A DNA stretch of 50,231 bases, taken from the NCBI GenBank assembly GCA_030698495.1, contig JAUYKA010000023.1, positions 1-50,231 on the forward strand. The letters are read 5' to 3'. Positions within the stretch are counted from its first letter, which is position 1. Each line of letters opens with the position of its first letter. Source of the stretch: a bacterium (GTDB lineage Bacteria > Patescibacteriota > Andersenbacteria > UBA10190). Under the pieces are notes generated by a model that was not told the origin of the DNA, ran no database searches, and saw nothing but the letters and a program-made list of their open reading frames with translations. Made by a program: the position numbers and the translations under genes. Shown here piece by piece: positions 49,988 to 50,231 of this stretch.

Positions 49988-50231
49988 TCAATTAACTGTG
50001 CTTCCCAGCAGCTCTGAAACCGGATGAAAACCCAACAGCATTTTGACCTTGTAGCGTTCCCGATTGCGGAATCCATAGCTCAAACGCTTAAGCATTTTGA
50101 TCTTAGTATGACAGCCTTCGGTAAACCCATTACTGGTGCCATGATCGAAGTGGTTAAGAATCTGATCTTGCCAGCGAATCAGCGTGCCGCGCAGGACGAC
50201 CAGTGGTTTAGATTCAACTCCTTCCAGATAA
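49988..50231 (-). CDS. ISL3-family transposase, C-terminal fragment (cut by window edge)
   Basis: 80 residues on the minus strand, from the window edge to TGA at 49988-49990: SNGFTEGCHTKIKMLKRLSY, then GFRNRERYKVKMLLGFHP. This is the classic ISL3 DDE transposase end, with the third catalytic acid (Glu in GFTEG) and the KxKxxKRxxYGFRN motif. The rest is outside the window. Intact ending. Confidence 0.85.
   Translation of the reverse strand, partial: YLEGVESKPLVVLRGTLIRWQDQILNHFDHGTSNGFTEGCHTKIKMLKRLSYGFRNRERYKVKMLLGFHPVSELLGSTVN

Overview
The window looks like the chromosome of a Candidate Phyla Radiation (Patescibacteria) bacterium, probably of the Parcubacteria type; the class cannot be fixed from the sequence alone. 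Reasons: compact genes, a complete type IV pilus locus with no secretin gene, GatCA, LemA-HtpX, many genes without a Shine-Dalgarno sequence, a tRNA gene split by a group I intron, and intergenic spaces filled with degenerate AT-rich repeats. TGA works as a stop codon throughout, so this is not a code-25 lineage. Both edges carry transposase fragments (IS3-type on the left, ISL3-type on the right).

Layout. 1-3.1 kb: IS3 remnant, a DUF134/DUF5320 pair, a cupin, and purC-purE on the minus strand. 3.3-5.1 kb: guaA, divergent from purE. 5.3-12.9 kb: a secreted DUF4214-like protein, comF, clpC, recX, htpX and lemA. 13.1-25.8 kb: type IV pilus locus (pilM, pilN, pilO, a small PilP-position protein, pilB, a response regulator, pilT, pilC, a four-helix-bundle S23-like gene, two major-type pilins, pilD, and four minor pilins). 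26-31.7 kb: ligA, gatC-gatA and gpmI. 31.7-34.5 kb: an RNA/mobile-element island with an initiator tRNA-Met gene split by a 730-nt Azoarcus-like group I intron (antisense homing-endonuclease-like ORF inside), a hairpin array, elongator tRNA-Met, an HTH-LAGLIDADG endonuclease gene, and tRNA-Asp. 34.7-40.6 kb: a small membrane protein, pheS, pheT and gyrB. 40.7-42.8 kb: a DUF11 surface protein and two paralogous secreted proteins with Trp-rich C-termini. 43-45.3 kb: secE, nusG, rplK and rplA. 45.4-49.9 kb: nucleotide metabolism genes (two thymidylate kinase homologues, a 2'-deoxynucleoside 5'-phosphate N-hydrolase-like protein, dut, dcd) and glyA.

The most unusual signal is the intergenic sequence. 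Most gaps hold one of several families of short degenerate repeats, each built from a small set of recurring words and often arranged as long imperfect inverted repeats. One family (C, CTACTTACTAC-like) also lies in frame inside pilD and pheS and flanks the four-helix-bundle gene. Another (A, AATTTTCAATTTCC-like) encodes the leader peptide of a minor prepilin. Two GC-rich families are also present: hairpins with a conserved RTAG/GCGAM internal loop, and tripartite elements ending in GTCAT/ATGAC.

Expression signals are of two kinds. A few genes (DUF5320, main pilin, the two Trp-tail proteins) have near-perfect Shine-Dalgarno sequences. Several others (the secreted DUF4214-like protein, gpmI, HTH-LAGLIDADG, glyA) have a -10 box 6-7 nt before the start codon and look leaderless.
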